Part shown: positions 1-9,316 of the stretch, in pieces
Position numbering within the stretch: position 1 is the first letter of the stretch
Layout: each line of letters starts with the position of its first letter
Assembly (NCBI GenBank): GCA_021203145.1
Contig: JAJQBS010000011.1
Span: forward strand, 1 to 49,391
Reading direction: 5' to 3'
DNA length: 49,391 nt
Source: Lachnospiraceae bacterium
GTDB taxonomy: Bacteria; Bacillota; Clostridia; Lachnospirales; Lachnospiraceae
The notes under the pieces: model-generated
Told to the model about the DNA's origin: nothing
Databases searched by the model: none
The model's input: the letters and a program-made list of their open reading frames with translations, nothing else
Program-made: the position numbers and the translations under genes

Positions 1-62
1 CCGATAAAATCTACGTTTTTTCAATTTTAAAATTTCTTCATGAAACAACCCTGACACCGCTC

Positions 63-182
63 CAGGATGCTATCCCGTGATCTCTCTCAGTTTTTCGGAC
101 ATCAAGGAGCATTCTTATCCACAGGCACGAAACAAGATATGCGAAAGTATTGCAGATTTATACAACCGTTTTGATTTCCTGG
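63..182 (+). pseudogene. Fragment of an AAA-ATPase-like / PD-(D/E)XK gene
   Basis: About 120 bp match the internal segment around 14505-14624 of the full-length gene at 14249-15931. The shared peptide begins YPVISLSFSDIKE and ends LYNRFDFL, with only a few substitutions (R to H, V to A twice). The similarity stops abruptly after the FDFL codons, and the downstream sequence is unrelated. No Walker A, Walker B or nuclease part remains here, so this is a non-functional remnant. It sits beyond the 3' end of the GH20 gene. Whether more of the copy lies to the left of the window cannot be seen, but positions 1-62 show no further match. Confidence 0.8.
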
Positions 183-208
183 CGGCCGATTATTTTTTTC
201 TCAGGCAA

Positions 209-2209
209 TTAATGACTGGAACTAAAGTATCCCTTTCTAAGATAATCACAGTACCAGGTGACTACATCCTGCAGCAGATTTAATTCTGATTCCCGGCTAT
301 GCTTTCTGTATAAATCCTTATAGTAAAATAACCATTTTTCCAGTTTCTCTGCCAAAGTCCACCTGTCTTTCCTTTCGGAATCCTCATCAGGATATCCCGC
401 GGACTTACTCAAGCTTACAGAATTTTCCTGATGAACAGCACCTTCTGCCGCCTGATTCCGGCGGGAAAGGATTTCCTTAGTATAAATCATTTTCCCCAGA
501 TGATTAAACAGCAAAACGCTGTCAGTAGCCAGAAGATAAGCCGCCAGCTGTTCTCTCCGGTCCGGCCGCACAGCAGGAATCCTGCCGGAGAGCACCCGCT
601 TGATCTCTTCCAGTCTCTGATTCGCCTCATCGCAGTGGTTTGCCTTCTGTGCATTGTCAAAGCCTTCTCTCAAAATGGCACCTGTCAGCTCCGTATCGTT
701 CTGATTCTCCTTGAGTGTGCAAAAATCCATCCACCGATAGAGACAGCAATCAGAAATCTGGCAGATCTGTTCTGCCAGATCCTCCTGTGGGCTTCCAAAT
801 TCCAGAACAGACAGGCTCCGGTTCAGTTCTTCCCGGGAAATCTCATCGCCCCAGGAAAGCTGAGCGCCGTAAATCATTCCAGGGTAAGAATACTCCGGGT
901 GAGAGAAATGATAATAATCTCCCCAGTCCGTGTTGAGCAGTCCCACCGCTCCGTATTTCTTCGCGTAGGAAGCCATCCTGCGAATGTTCTCATAGCCGGT
1001 TTTGTTGTCGTTCACCAGCCTTGACCAGCCGCTGACTCCGGGGCAGTTATAAAACTTTGCACCGACACCGGCAAATACTCTGGTCGTCTCATCCGTAATA
1101 CCTGCGTCATATCCCCAGTTCAGAAATACCACATCGTCCGGAAATTCCGATAACAGTTCCGGATATTTCACAATGATATCTCCCCACATCATCGGGCGGC
1201 TGCCCAGCTTTTTCACATGTTCGCACACGTTTCTGGTGAATTCCACGTAAGCCCGTCCAACGCCTTTTTCTTCACAGTAATTGTGGCTCCGTCCATGTCC
1301 CATATCAAAGGTCTCATCCGCACAGATGTTAAACTTATCAGAACGAAACAGAGGCCGGTATTCATCCAGCATACGCTTTACCAGCTCCAGGCTGTCCGGA
1401 TTGCTGATGTCAACCGTATGGTGAAGCTGCCGGTCCCGGGCAGAATGTGGCTCCTGATCGGAGTTTTCTAATTCACACAGGTTCTTATACTGCTGTGTCC
1501 GGAGTACCTTATACAAGTGGCTGCAGGTAGAAATGGAGGGCACCAGTTCTACGCCGCGATCATAGCACCATGCGTCCAGCTCCAGGATTTCTTCTGGTGT
1601 GACAGGCGTATCATCGCGCCACACTTCGCTGAAATCGCGGAACAGATAGGTATGCTCCATATACAGCTGCAGCTGATTGATTTTATATCTGCTCAGATGG
1701 TTTACCAGTTCTTTCAGAGCTTCAAGCTTTGGAACCCTCCCTCTGCTGACATCATGGTAGAAGCCCCTGTTTTGGAGAACCGGCTCATCTTTTATCTCGA
1801 GACCCGGAAGGTAGGCGCCGGTCTGCTCTAAAATCTGGAGGAATGTCTGAATCCCCCAGATCAGCGACTTCGTATGTCCCCTGATTTCAACATTCTTTTC
1901 TGTAATACTCACCTCATAATATTCCTCTGCATGTGCTTCCGTATTTTTAAGATACACCAGACGGATATCGCCCTCCCGGGCCTTGCCTTTTGTCAGATGA
2001 AGCCGGAATCCCACCGTTGCTTCAACAGAGTTGCGGAGGAATTCCGCCTGTCGGTAAATATGATCCCTATCGGCGCAATCTGCAGCCGGGCGAAGATCCG
2101 GAATCTGCCCCGTGCACGGATCTTCCAGCACAATGTAGGAAGAATAATTCAGCAAAAAATGTTCCTTCGTCATATGAATATACTTCGGCTGAGGTATAAA
2201 ATTTATCAT
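209..2209 (-). CDS. Glycoside hydrolase family 20 beta-N-acetylhexosaminidase-like protein
   Basis: The 666-residue protein probably removes terminal beta-linked GlcNAc or GalNAc from oligosaccharides. The N-terminal ~150 residues resemble the GH20 alpha/beta domain, followed by a TIM barrel. The motif NICADETFDMG near residue 299 carries the Asp-Glu pair expected of GH20 substrate-assisted catalysis. An earlier start at 2269 exists, but the ATG at 2209 is preceded by GGAGAAAGAACG, a well-placed ribosome-binding site, and is chosen. There is no signal peptide, so the enzyme is probably cytoplasmic and acts on imported glycans. It lies 168 bp downstream of the GH29 fucosidase on the same strand and has its own promoter candidate with a palindrome. 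The pair suggests use of host fucosylated GlcNAc-containing glycans (inference). Confidence 0.85.
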   Translation of the reverse strand: MINFIPQPKYIHMTKEHFLLNYSSYIVLEDPCTGQIPDLRPAADCADRDHIYRQAEFLRNSVEATVGFRLHLTKGKAREGDIRLVYLKNTEAHAEEYYEVSITEKNVEIRGHTKSLIWGIQTFLQILEQTGAYLPGLEIKDEPVLQNRGFYHDVSRGRVPKLEALKELVNHLSRYKINQLQLYMEHTYLFRDFSEVWRDDTPVTPEEILELDAWCYDRGVELVPSISTCSHLYKVLRTQQYKNLCELENSDQEPHSARDRQLHHTVDISNPDSLELVKRMLDEYRPLFRSDKFNICADETFDMGHGRSHNYCEEKGVGRAYVEFTRNVCEHVKKLGSRPMMWGDIIVKYPELLSEFPDDVVFLNWGYDAGITDETTRVFAGVGAKFYNCPGVSGWSRLVNDNKTGYENIRRMASYAKKYGAVGLLNTDWGDYYHFSHPEYSYPGMIYGAQLSWGDEISREELNRSLSVLEFGSPQEDLAEQICQISDCCLYRWMDFCTLKENQNDTELTGAILREGFDNAQKANHCDEANQRLEEIKRVLSGRIPAVRPDRREQLAAYLLATDSVLLFNHLGKMIYTKEILSRRNQAAEGAVHQENSVSLSKSAGYPDEDSERKDRWTLAEKLEKWLFYYKDLYRKHSRESELNLLQDVVTWYCDYLRKGYFSSSH

Positions 2210-2254
2210 CGTTCTTTCTCCTTCAATCGGAATCTTTAGCGTCAGACAAACATA

Positions 2255-2279
2255 GGGAAACGGCTTCATGCCGTTTCCC
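2255..2279 (-). promoter_or_regulatory. Perfect inverted repeat upstream of the GH20 gene (operator or leader hairpin)
   Basis: GGGAAACGGC and GCCGTTTCCC flank the 5-nt loop TTCAT, giving a perfect 10-bp stem. It begins about 6 bp downstream of the -10 element at 2285-2290, so it would lie at the start of the transcript. It could be a repressor site or a 5' mRNA hairpin. No regulator gene is adjacent. Confidence 0.55.
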
Positions 2280-2284
2280 CGGAT

Positions 2285-2313
2285 ACTATAATATTGTTTC
2301 TATTTCCTGTCAG
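2285..2313 (-). promoter_or_regulatory. Promoter candidate for the GH20 gene
   Basis: On the minus strand CTGACA (2308-2313) and TATAGT (2285-2290) are separated by exactly 17 bp, a near-consensus sigma-A promoter. It lies in the gap between the fucosidase stop and the GH20 start, so GH20 can be expressed separately from the fucosidase. Confidence 0.5.
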
Positions 2314-2377
2314 CTTCATGTCAGCCAACAGAAAATTTATATTTTTAACGCTATATTTTTTTACTTTGCCTTCACGG

Positions 2378-3751
2378 CTAAAATACCTGTATCTCTTTCA
2401 AGAATACCTCGTCCCTGGCCGCTGTGATCTGCACGCGCAGTCTTGAAATCAATCCTTTCGAATCATTAATAAGCGGATTCTGCAGTGCAAATGGATCCTG
2501 CAGCTGACAGATCTTTTTATGTCCTATACAGGTTCCCTGGTAAATCGGATACTGATTTCCACTGCTGAACTCCGCAACAATCCGAAAGCTTTCTACGCGC
2601 TGACCTTTTTCAATTTCTTCTTTTAAAACAATATAGTTCAGCCTCTTTACCGGCTCCTTCAGATCAATCGTGTAAACCGGCTGCGTAAGCGGACTCCCGG
2701 CCTGCTTCTCTATTACAGCCGGAATCGAGTGACCCAGTTCTTTCCTGACCAGATCCCCGAGCTCCTTCAGCCGTTTTACATCGCGCTCATCAAGAAGCCC
2801 TTCTGTCGTAGGCGGCAGGTTCAGATGCATACAGGCATTGGCTCCAACGCTGGTGAGATACGTTTGAAACAGGCGCTCCAGTGAATGAGGTTCCTCTTCT
2901 TTATGCCAGAACCAGCCCGGACGTATCGACATATTAATCTCCGCAGGTGTATAGGTCAGGCCTTTGGAATAGAGAATATTCGGCATACTTCCAAGCTCTT
3001 TCTCAGTATTGTACAGGAACGATAAATTTCCCTCATCGGCCAGAGGGCCGGAACCTGTCTGTACTCTGCTGTATTTGCAAAGCTCCGATGGAATCACGGA
3101 CCATTCAGCGTGACGCGCTGCCCCGGCTTCGTTTCCACACCAGCGGATATCCGGGCCATAATCATTAAAAATAACCGCATTCGGCTGGTACTTATTGATC
3201 AGCTCAAAATATCTCGGAAAGTCGTAGACCTGCTTCTTCCCGTTTGACCCTTCCCCACAGGCATTGTCAAACCAGACGTAAAAAATATCTCCGTATCCGG
3301 TCAGCAGCTCTGTCAGCTGATTGCAAAAATAGTCATTATACTCTGGCGTACCATAATATTCCGAGTTCCTGTCCCACGGAGAAAGATAGACGCCAAATCT
3401 GATTCCGGCGCGACGGCAGGCATCAGCGGCTTCCTTAACAACATCTCCTCGATAGGGACTGTTTTTTACGGAATGTTCCGTATATCTGGATGGCCACAGG
3501 CAGAACCCATCGTGGTGTTTCGCCGTGAGAACCATTCCTTTCATTCCGGCTGCTTTGATTGCTTCTGCCCACTGGTCGCAGTCCAGGTGAGTCGGATTAA
3601 AAACAGATTCCGGCTCATTTCCCTGTCCCCACTCCCGATCCGTAAACGTATTTGGTCCAAAATGAATAAACGCATACCACTCCAGGTCAAACCAGTCTAA
3701 CTGCTTCCGGGACGGCCGTACTCTGGCTGCCTCTTTTAAGTAATCAATCAT
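2378..3751 (-). CDS. Glycoside hydrolase family 29 alpha-L-fucosidase
   Basis: The 457-residue protein is predicted to release alpha-L-fucose from glycans with retention. Family features visible are WYAFIHFGPNTFTD near residue 25, the HHDGFCLWPS motif (~79-88), VYLSPWDRN, and VWFDNACGEG near residue 160, which holds the expected Asp nucleophile. The length suits the short GH29 forms that lack large C-terminal modules; a small beta domain follows the barrel. There is no signal peptide, so it should act inside the cell on imported oligosaccharides. It is followed by the GH20 gene on the same strand. A promoter candidate and a palindrome lie 57-124 bp upstream. Fine substrate linkage cannot be inferred from sequence. 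Confidence 0.9.
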   Translation of the reverse strand: MIDYLKEAARVRPSRKQLDWFDLEWYAFIHFGPNTFTDREWGQGNEPESVFNPTHLDCDQWAEAIKAAGMKGMVLTAKHHDGFCLWPSRYTEHSVKNSPYRGDVVKEAADACRRAGIRFGVYLSPWDRNSEYYGTPEYNDYFCNQLTELLTGYGDIFYVWFDNACGEGSNGKKQVYDFPRYFELINKYQPNAVIFNDYGPDIRWCGNEAGAARHAEWSVIPSELCKYSRVQTGSGPLADEGNLSFLYNTEKELGSMPNILYSKGLTYTPAEINMSIRPGWFWHKEEEPHSLERLFQTYLTSVGANACMHLNLPPTTEGLLDERDVKRLKELGDLVRKELGHSIPAVIEKQAGSPLTQPVYTIDLKEPVKRLNYIVLKEEIEKGQRVESFRIVAEFSSGNQYPIYQGTCIGHKKICQLQDPFALQNPLINDSKGLISRLRVQITAARDEVFLKEIQVF

Positions 3752-3805
3752 ATCTCAGTCCTCCATTGCTCTCCCACACTTTTAAATGAAAGGTAGCCAC
3801 CAAAG

Positions 3806-3828
3806 TAAAACGACTAAAGTCGTTTACT
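3806..3828. promoter_or_regulatory. Palindrome upstream of the fucosidase gene (operator candidate)
   Basis: AAACGACT-AA-AGTCGTTT (3808-3825) is a perfect palindrome with a 2-bp centre. It lies between the promoter candidate and the fucosidase start. A similar but longer inverted repeat with the core GAACGAC...GTCATTC and the same flanking ACTATA occurs at 33801-33835, so the site may belong to a dispersed repeat family instead of being an operator. Confidence 0.45.
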
Positions 3829-3845
3829 ATAAATTATATCCTGAT

Positions 3846-3875
3846 ATTCTATCACAGGTTTCCCTGCATGGTCAA
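3846..3875 (-). promoter_or_regulatory. Promoter candidate for the fucosidase gene
   Basis: On the minus strand TTGACC (3870-3875) and TAGAAT (3846-3851) are 18 bp apart. A second possible -10, TATAAT at 3833-3838, lacks a matching -35. The two elements precede the palindrome at 3808-3825. Confidence 0.45.
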
Positions 3876-3910
3876 CAAATGCACAGGTTGTTTCTTATTT
3901 CAAAAATCAC

Positions 3911-3993
3911 AGCTTCAAAAATCACATAAATTTCGCCCTCTTTGTTGTCTCCGTTCTTTTTCTGTGCTAAAATGCCTGCAGAGCAGGAAACAA
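3911..3993 (+). repeat. Duplicated 83-bp promoter/leader module, copy 1
   Basis: This stretch matches 14132-14214 at about 78 of 83 positions. It carries TTGTCT (3945-3950), a 17-bp spacer and TAAAAT (3968-3973) with an extended TGC, so the duplicated segment is a complete promoter. The copies drive two unrelated genes, here the P-loop/CYTH protein and at 14 kb the AAA/PD-(D/E)XK protein. Similarity does not continue into either coding region. Confidence 0.75.
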
Positions 3994-4024
3994 GCATGTC
4001 AGGAACTGAGGGAGGAGAAAACAA

Positions 4025-5134
4025 ATGAAGGATCAGAAACGCAAAACCCCGGAAATCACTAAAATAGTTATTACAGGAGGCCCCTGCGCGGGCAAATCCA
4101 CGGCGATGAGCTGGATACAGAATGCGTTCATGCAGATGGGCTACGCCGTGCTGTTCGTCCCGGAGACTGCTACGGAGCTAATGACCGGCGGAGTGACTCC
4201 CTGGACCTGTGGTACAAATATGGACTATCAGAAATGCCAGATGCAGCTGCAGATAGAAAAAGAAAAAATCTTCTGCCTGGCTGCGGCGACGATGTCTGCT
4301 GACCGGGTTCTGATTGTCTGCGACCGCGGAGCGCTGGACAACAAGGCATACATGAGTGACCAGGATTTTGAAGATATTCTTTCTTCCCTTGACATGAATG
4401 AGGTAGAGCTCCGGGACAATTATGACGCAGTGTTCCATCTGGTCACTGCGGCGAAGGGTGCCGTCGAGTTTTACACGACCGCAAATAATTCCGCACGCAC
4501 GGAAACAGTGGAGGAAGCCGCGGCCATGGATGACAGGCTGCTCTCCGCCTGGACCGGGCATCCTCATCTGCGGGTGATTGATAACTGCACAGATTTTGAA
4601 AATAAAATGCGCCGCCTGATCGCGGAGATTTCTTCCTTCCTTGGGGAGCCGGAGCCTCTGGAGATCGAGCGCAAATATCTCATCGAATACCCGGACATCA
4701 CCTGGCTGGAGGGCGATCCCTACTGCCAGCGCATAGAGATCATTCAGACTTATCTGAAGTCTGACGATGATGAAGAAGTCCGGGTCCGTCAAAGGGGCAT
4801 CGGCGGCAACTACATCTACTTTAAGACTACTAAGAAAACCATATCCGGCATCAAACGGGTGGAGATCGAGCAGCGGCTTTCTCAGAAGGAATATCTCTCG
4901 CTCCTGATGGACGCCGACACAACCAGGCGGCAGATTCGCAAGACCCGGTACTGCCTGACTTATCTGGGTCAGTACTTTGAAATCGACGTCTATCCCTTCT
5001 GGAGCGACAAGGCCATCGCAGAGATTGAGCTCAGCGATGAAAACGCCACGATTACGTTCCCTGCGCAGATCAAAGTCATCAGGGAAGTGACCGGGGACGA
5101 GGATTATAAAAATGCTTCGCTGGCTAAAATCTGA
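4025..5134 (+). CDS. P-loop AAA ATPase fused to a CYTH (adenylate cyclase/triphosphatase-like) domain
   Basis: In this 369-residue protein the N-terminal half (~1-190) is an AAA_28-type nucleoside-kinase-like P-loop domain with Walker A GGPCAGKST. The C-terminal half (~215-365) is a CYTH domain opening with EIERKYLIEYP, the family's acidic metal-binding signature, followed by the basic segment VRVRQRG. CYTH domains bind triphosphorylated substrates in a beta-barrel tunnel, and fused forms of this kind occur widely in bacteria without a settled role. The ATG at 4025 follows GGAGGAG at a 7-nt distance. Transcription should start from the duplicated promoter at 3945-3973. The gene converges on the prolyl oligopeptidase, with the stop codons only about 10 nt apart. 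Confidence 0.8.
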   Translation: MKDQKRKTPEITKIVITGGPCAGKSTAMSWIQNAFMQMGYAVLFVPETATELMTGGVTPWTCGTNMDYQKCQMQLQIEKEKIFCLAAATMSADRVLIVCDRGALDNKAYMSDQDFEDILSSLDMNEVELRDNYDAVFHLVTAAKGAVEFYTTANNSARTETVEEAAAMDDRLLSAWTGHPHLRVIDNCTDFENKMRRLIAEISSFLGEPEPLEIERKYLIEYPDITWLEGDPYCQRIEIIQTYLKSDDDEEVRVRQRGIGGNYIYFKTTKKTISGIKRVEIEQRLSQKEYLSLLMDADTTRRQIRKTRYCLTYLGQYFEIDVYPFWSDKAIAEIELSDENATITFPAQIKVIREVTGDEDYKNASLAKI

Positions 5135-5143
5135 AACCTGCCA

Positions 5144-7195
5144 TCAGGTGGTGAATGCCTGTCGTTTCAGGTTTATTTCAATAAACATCTGCATCTCCGC
5201 CGTTGTGCGGTAGTAGTACTCGCCGCTGCCGCGGTCGTGGCTGCCCTCGGGCAGGACTCGCAGGAGAACAGGATTCTGATCAGAAGCTTCTTTCTGCAGT
5301 CTGGCGGCAAATTTTTTCCCATGGTAAGGAGGCACATTGTTGTCGCACTCCCCGGTCTGGACGTACATCGCCGGATAAACCGTCCCCTTCTGAATGTTGT
5401 GATAAGGGGAATAGGAATACAGATAGGGGAACTGTTCCTCGTCCATCGGGTTCCCATATTCAGTAATATACATCGGGCCCCGGTCATCGACGCAGAAGCG
5501 GAGCATATCCGTATGCGGGACAGAGGCGATTACGGTTCCGAATAAATCGGGGCGCATCGTCGAAATTGCGGTCATCAGCAGGCCGCCGTTGCTCAGTCCT
5601 GTCGCAGTGATCTGTTTCGCGGTGGTCCACCCTGTATCAACGAGCCACCTGGCAATATCAATAAAATCCTCAAAGACATGCTTTTTGTTGGTCAGCATCC
5701 CTGCCTCATGCCACTTCGCGCCATACTCGCTGCCGCCGTGGATCACGCAGTGCACGTACATGCGGCCCTGACGGACCCAGTCCGGGATATTGATGCCGGT
5801 CACCATGTTCTGGTATGACGGCTCATTGCTGAACGCATATCCGCCGTAGCCGTACAGCAACGCCGGCATGCACTCCGGGAGCATTCCCTTTTTCGGGAGC
5901 ACCAGATAGGCAAGGATCCTGGTACCGTCCCGCGCGGTGATAAACTGCTGCCGCACCTCAAATTCATCGACAGGTTCCGGTTCCTTTTCCTGGTATATGG
6001 TACAAAGCTCCAGGGTCTCAACGTCCAGTGCCAGCATACTCTTCGGATGCAAAAAGCTCTCAAATTGCAGATAGAGGATATTTCCCCGCGCAGTCATCCG
6101 TCTGCGCGCATAGATATTGCCGTAGGCATCGGGCAGCTCTGCCTCTCCAAGCAGTCTTCCATCACAGTCAAAATACTGCAGGCTTGAAACCGCGTCCTTC
6201 TGATAGGCAGCAAAAAGCTTTCCGCCTGCAACGGCACAGGCATTGAGCAGGGCATCCCGCTCCGGAATGACTGTTTCTGACGCCTCCTCCACTGCCAGAG
6301 GTGTGTACAGAGAAGTCTCGCGGACACGGATCAGACGGCAGAACGGCGCATCCATGTCCGTCAGAAAATAGCACATTCCGCCAGTTTCTCCGATATAGCT
6401 GCAGACGCCCTTCCCGCGGGTAAGGACTGTGCAGGTATTCTCCGCATCGATATAGACGAGAAGCTCATCTCCGTAGGTCAGCAGCACCTGTGCGAAAATA
6501 CCATTATCCGGCCCGGGCGTGACCTCGATGTAGACAGCATTCTGCTCGTACTGATAGACGATCCCGGTCTTCCGGGTATCCAGATCATACAGGCAGATGC
6601 GGTTGATGTTCCGGCTGTTTTCCCTGTCAAGGATCGCATCCGAATAAATCAGCTTTTTCCCATCTTCGGACCAGCAGAAGCTGAAACACAGATCCAGGCA
6701 GTACAAGGTCTCATCTGCACTAACATCATAAATCAGTACGGAAGGTCTCGGAGCGCCGTCCTTCAATACAAATACCGCAAACAGATCCGGATTTACCGGG
6801 CTGCAGACCGCCTCATAGATATTCATCGCTCCGCCAAGAATCGCGCGGTCCAGGACCACCTCTGTATTCTGGAACGCCTGACCGGTCTTTACAAAGGAAT
6901 AGTTTCCCTGATGCTCCATGACCGCGTAATAGCCATCCGGGCACTTCGTGAGCCCCTGATAAAAAAAAGTATCAGAAGCTTTTCTCTGCTTTTCCGTAAA
7001 ATCATTGATACTCATGCCGTATTTTGCTCCGGCTTCTTCGAACCAGGCCGATGTGTAAGCATTTTCCCTGCTCACAAAATCCAGTACCTCCGGATTTTTC
7101 GCGTCTTCCAGCCAGCGGTATGGATCCTCCACCACCGTTCCGAAATAATCATCCCGACTATCTACCGTTTTCGCATATGGGTAAGATTTCCCCAT
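5144..7195 (-). CDS. Prolyl oligopeptidase family serine peptidase (S9A)
   Basis: The 683-residue cytoplasmic enzyme should cleave short peptides after proline. An N-terminal beta-propeller (about residues 75-400) is followed by an alpha/beta-hydrolase domain. The catalytic triad can be placed at Ser in GLSNGGLL (~534), Asp in GECDNNVPP (~620) and His in EGSHDRGSG (~652). The nucleophile motif is GLSNGG where GGSNGG is usual. The start at 7195 (MGKSYPYAK) follows GGAGGAGAGAAG; the upstream ATG at 7225 lacks comparable support. It is the last gene of the peptide transporter operon, 110 bp after the second ATPase gene, which implies that imported peptides are its substrates (inference). No signal peptide is present, consistent with intracellular action. 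Confidence 0.9.
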   Translation of the reverse strand: MGKSYPYAKTVDSRDDYFGTVVEDPYRWLEDAKNPEVLDFVSRENAYTSAWFEEAGAKYGMSINDFTEKQRKASDTFFYQGLTKCPDGYYAVMEHQGNYSFVKTGQAFQNTEVVLDRAILGGAMNIYEAVCSPVNPDLFAVFVLKDGAPRPSVLIYDVSADETLYCLDLCFSFCWSEDGKKLIYSDAILDRENSRNINRICLYDLDTRKTGIVYQYEQNAVYIEVTPGPDNGIFAQVLLTYGDELLVYIDAENTCTVLTRGKGVCSYIGETGGMCYFLTDMDAPFCRLIRVRETSLYTPLAVEEASETVIPERDALLNACAVAGGKLFAAYQKDAVSSLQYFDCDGRLLGEAELPDAYGNIYARRRMTARGNILYLQFESFLHPKSMLALDVETLELCTIYQEKEPEPVDEFEVRQQFITARDGTRILAYLVLPKKGMLPECMPALLYGYGGYAFSNEPSYQNMVTGINIPDWVRQGRMYVHCVIHGGSEYGAKWHEAGMLTNKKHVFEDFIDIARWLVDTGWTTAKQITATGLSNGGLLMTAISTMRPDLFGTVIASVPHTDMLRFCVDDRGPMYITEYGNPMDEEQFPYLYSYSPYHNIQKGTVYPAMYVQTGECDNNVPPYHGKKFAARLQKEASDQNPVLLRVLPEGSHDRGSGEYYYRTTAEMQMFIEINLKRQAFTT

Positions 7196-7304
7196 TCTTC
7201 TCTCCTCCTGTTCTGTCGTATCCATACAGTACTGGCTGAAACAGTTCGAGCTTCATAAATGGATGCTCGATGCTTCGGTCAATCAATGATACACAAAGAT
7301 TTGC

Positions 7305-8264
7305 TCACACCAGCGGAAAATGACATGCACACTGCCTGCCGTCTACCTCCCGCAGCCCGGGCTCCTCGGCGGCACAGAGCTCCCTCGCATAGGGACACTG
7401 CGTCCGAAACCGGCATCCGCTCGGCGGGTTTACAGGACTTGGCAGGTCTCCCATCAGAAGGTCCTGGTCTTCCTTGCGTTTCCTCGGATCTGGTTCCGGC
7501 GTAGCGCTCAGCAGAAACTTCGTATAAGGATGCCGCGGATGAAAATAAATCTGTTCTTTCGGGCCAAGCTCACAGATTTTTCCGAGAAACATCACGCAAA
7601 CGCGGTCGGAAATATAATTCACCACTGCCAGGTCATGTGAAATGAACAGGTATGTCAGTCCCATCTTCTGCTGCAGGTCGTGCAGCAGATTCAGTGTCTG
7701 CGCCTGAATCGACACATCAAGCGCGGATACCGGTTCATCACATACGACGAGCTCCGGATTGAGCGCCAGCGCCCTCGCAATGCCGACACGCTGTCTCTGC
7801 CCTCCGGAAAACTGATGCGGATAGCGTTCCAGATATTCCGGACGAATGCCGGTCTTCTCCACCAGATCGAGAATGATAGCCTCCTGCTCTTTTTTTGGCA
7901 CGGAAAATGCCTTCAGCGGCTCCGCGATGATTTTCCGGATCGTCATACGCGGGTCGATAGAAGAATACGGATCCTGAAAGATGAGCTGCATTTTCCTGCG
8001 GAATTTCCGCAGCTCTTCCCGTTTGAGCGCAGTGACCTCTGTCCCATCCATGACCACAGTACCGGAGGTCGGCTCAATCAGGCGCAGCAGCAGCCGCCCC
8101 AGCGTTGATTTGCCGCAGCCGGATTCCCCCACAAGCGCAAGCGTTTCGCCTCTCTGGATCGTCAGGCTGACATCCGATACCGCATGCACTACCCCATGCG
8201 CGGTACGAAATTCCTTTGTCAGATGAGCTGCTTCCAGCAGCGTCGCATTTTGCTCAATGCTCAT
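7305..8264 (-). CDS. Peptide ABC transporter ATP-binding protein, OppF/DppF type
   Basis: This 319-residue protein is the second ATPase of a peptide importer. It shows Walker A GESGCGKSTLGR near residue 45, the signature FSGGQRQRVGIARAL, Walker B LVVCDEPVSALDVS, and the C-terminal oligopeptide/dipeptide extension with the Cys-containing CRFRTQCPYARELC region. The start overlaps the stop of the upstream ATPase gene as ATGA, with GGAGG directly upstream, so the two ATPases are translationally coupled. It partners the other ATPase and two permeases in this operon. The substrate is inferred to be peptides from the family and from the peptidase at the operon's end. Confidence 0.93.
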   Translation of the reverse strand: MSIEQNATLLEAAHLTKEFRTAHGVVHAVSDVSLTIQRGETLALVGESGCGKSTLGRLLLRLIEPTSGTVVMDGTEVTALKREELRKFRRKMQLIFQDPYSSIDPRMTIRKIIAEPLKAFSVPKKEQEAIILDLVEKTGIRPEYLERYPHQFSGGQRQRVGIARALALNPELVVCDEPVSALDVSIQAQTLNLLHDLQQKMGLTYLFISHDLAVVNYISDRVCVMFLGKICELGPKEQIYFHPRHPYTKFLLSATPEPDPRKRKEDQDLLMGDLPSPVNPPSGCRFRTQCPYARELCAAEEPGLREVDGRQCACHFPLV

Positions 8265-9316
8265 TTCGGTCCTCCTTCATGCCCCGCTTCGGATTTCCCG
8301 CCTTCACTCCCCGCCTGAGCCTTTGGACTGTCAGCGCCATCGGTACCTGCCTTCTCATAAAGGAAACAGCGGACCTGATGATGATCGGAATAGCGATAAA
8401 GCTGCGGCTGCTCCTTTTCGCAGAGCTCCATCGCGCAGCTGCAGCGCGGACAGAAGCGGCAGCCCTTTGGCACATCAGTCATATTCGGCACCATCCCGGG
8501 AATATTCTGCAAAGGCTCCTGCTCCCGCTGAATCTTCGGGACGGAACGGATCAGGCCGCGTGTATAGGGGTGCAGCGGCTCATCAAAAATACTGAGCGTG
8601 TCCGTGCTCTCCACGATCTGCCCCATATACATGACATACACCCAGTCGCACAGCTCCGCTACCACGCCCAGGTTATGTGTAATCATCAGAATGGACGTCC
8701 CGGTCTCATCTCTCAGGGTACGCATCAGATGGAGAATCTGCGCCTCGATCGTCACATCGAGAGCGGTCGTCGGCTCATCCGCAATCAGAAGCTTCGGATT
8801 GCAGATCATCGCCATGGCGATCATAATCCTCTGGCGAAGCCCTCCGGAGAGCTGAAACGGATAAGAAAGATAGCGCTCCTCTGGCTCCGGAATACCGACC
8901 AGCCGGAACATCTCAATCACTTTGCTCCTGCGCTCTGCCTTTTTCAGATTCGTATGCAGCTTCAGCACTTCCTCCACCTGTTTTCCCACGCGCACAACGG
9001 GATTCAGGCTCGTCATCGGCTCCTGGAAAATAATCGACATTTTATTCCCGGTCAGCTCGCGCATCTGCCTGTCAGAGTACTGAGAGATTTCTTCCCCATC
9101 CAGGACGATACTGCCCCCTGATATTCTTCCGGAGGCGGGCAGCAGTCTCATGATCGACATCGCCGTCATACTTTTCCCGCAGCCGGACTCTCCGACCAGC
9201 CCTACTACACTGCGTTCGGGAATCCTCATGTCAATTCCGTCCACCGGATGAATTTCTCCATTTTTTGTACGGATGGTAACCTCCAGCTTTTCCAGCCGCA
9301 TTAATTCTTCCGCCAT
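8261..9316 (-). CDS. Peptide ABC transporter ATP-binding protein, OppD/DppD type
   Basis: This 351-residue protein is the first ATPase of the importer, with Walker A GESGCGKSMTAMS, signature LSGGLRQRIMIAMA and Walker B LLIADEPTTALDV. The C-terminal oligopeptide-transporter extension contains CRFCPRCSCAMELC, a Cys cluster like those proposed to bind Fe-S in some OppD proteins. The reading frame is open to 9427, but the ATG at 9316 (MAEELMRLEK) is preceded by AAGGAG at 7 nt and matches the family's N-terminus, so it is chosen. The tail is rich in Gly, Ser, Glu and Lys. It follows the binding-protein gene and overlaps the next ATPase gene by 4 bp. Confidence 0.93.
   Translation of the reverse strand: MAEELMRLEKLEVTIRTKNGEIHPVDGIDMRIPERSVVGLVGESGCGKSMTAMSIMRLLPASGRISGGSIVLDGEEISQYSDRQMRELTGNKMSIIFQEPMTSLNPVVRVGKQVEEVLKLHTNLKKAERRSKVIEMFRLVGIPEPEERYLSYPFQLSGGLRQRIMIAMAMICNPKLLIADEPTTALDVTIEAQILHLMRTLRDETGTSILMITHNLGVVAELCDWVYVMYMGQIVESTDTLSIFDEPLHPYTRGLIRSVPKIQREQEPLQNIPGMVPNMTDVPKGCRFCPRCSCAMELCEKEQPQLYRYSDHHQVRCFLYEKAGTDGADSPKAQAGSEGGKSEAGHEGGPK

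Noticed and set aside
8216..9121. 301-codon plus-strand frame over the two ATPase genes
   Set aside because: It is antisense to strongly conserved Walker motifs and has no domain of its own.
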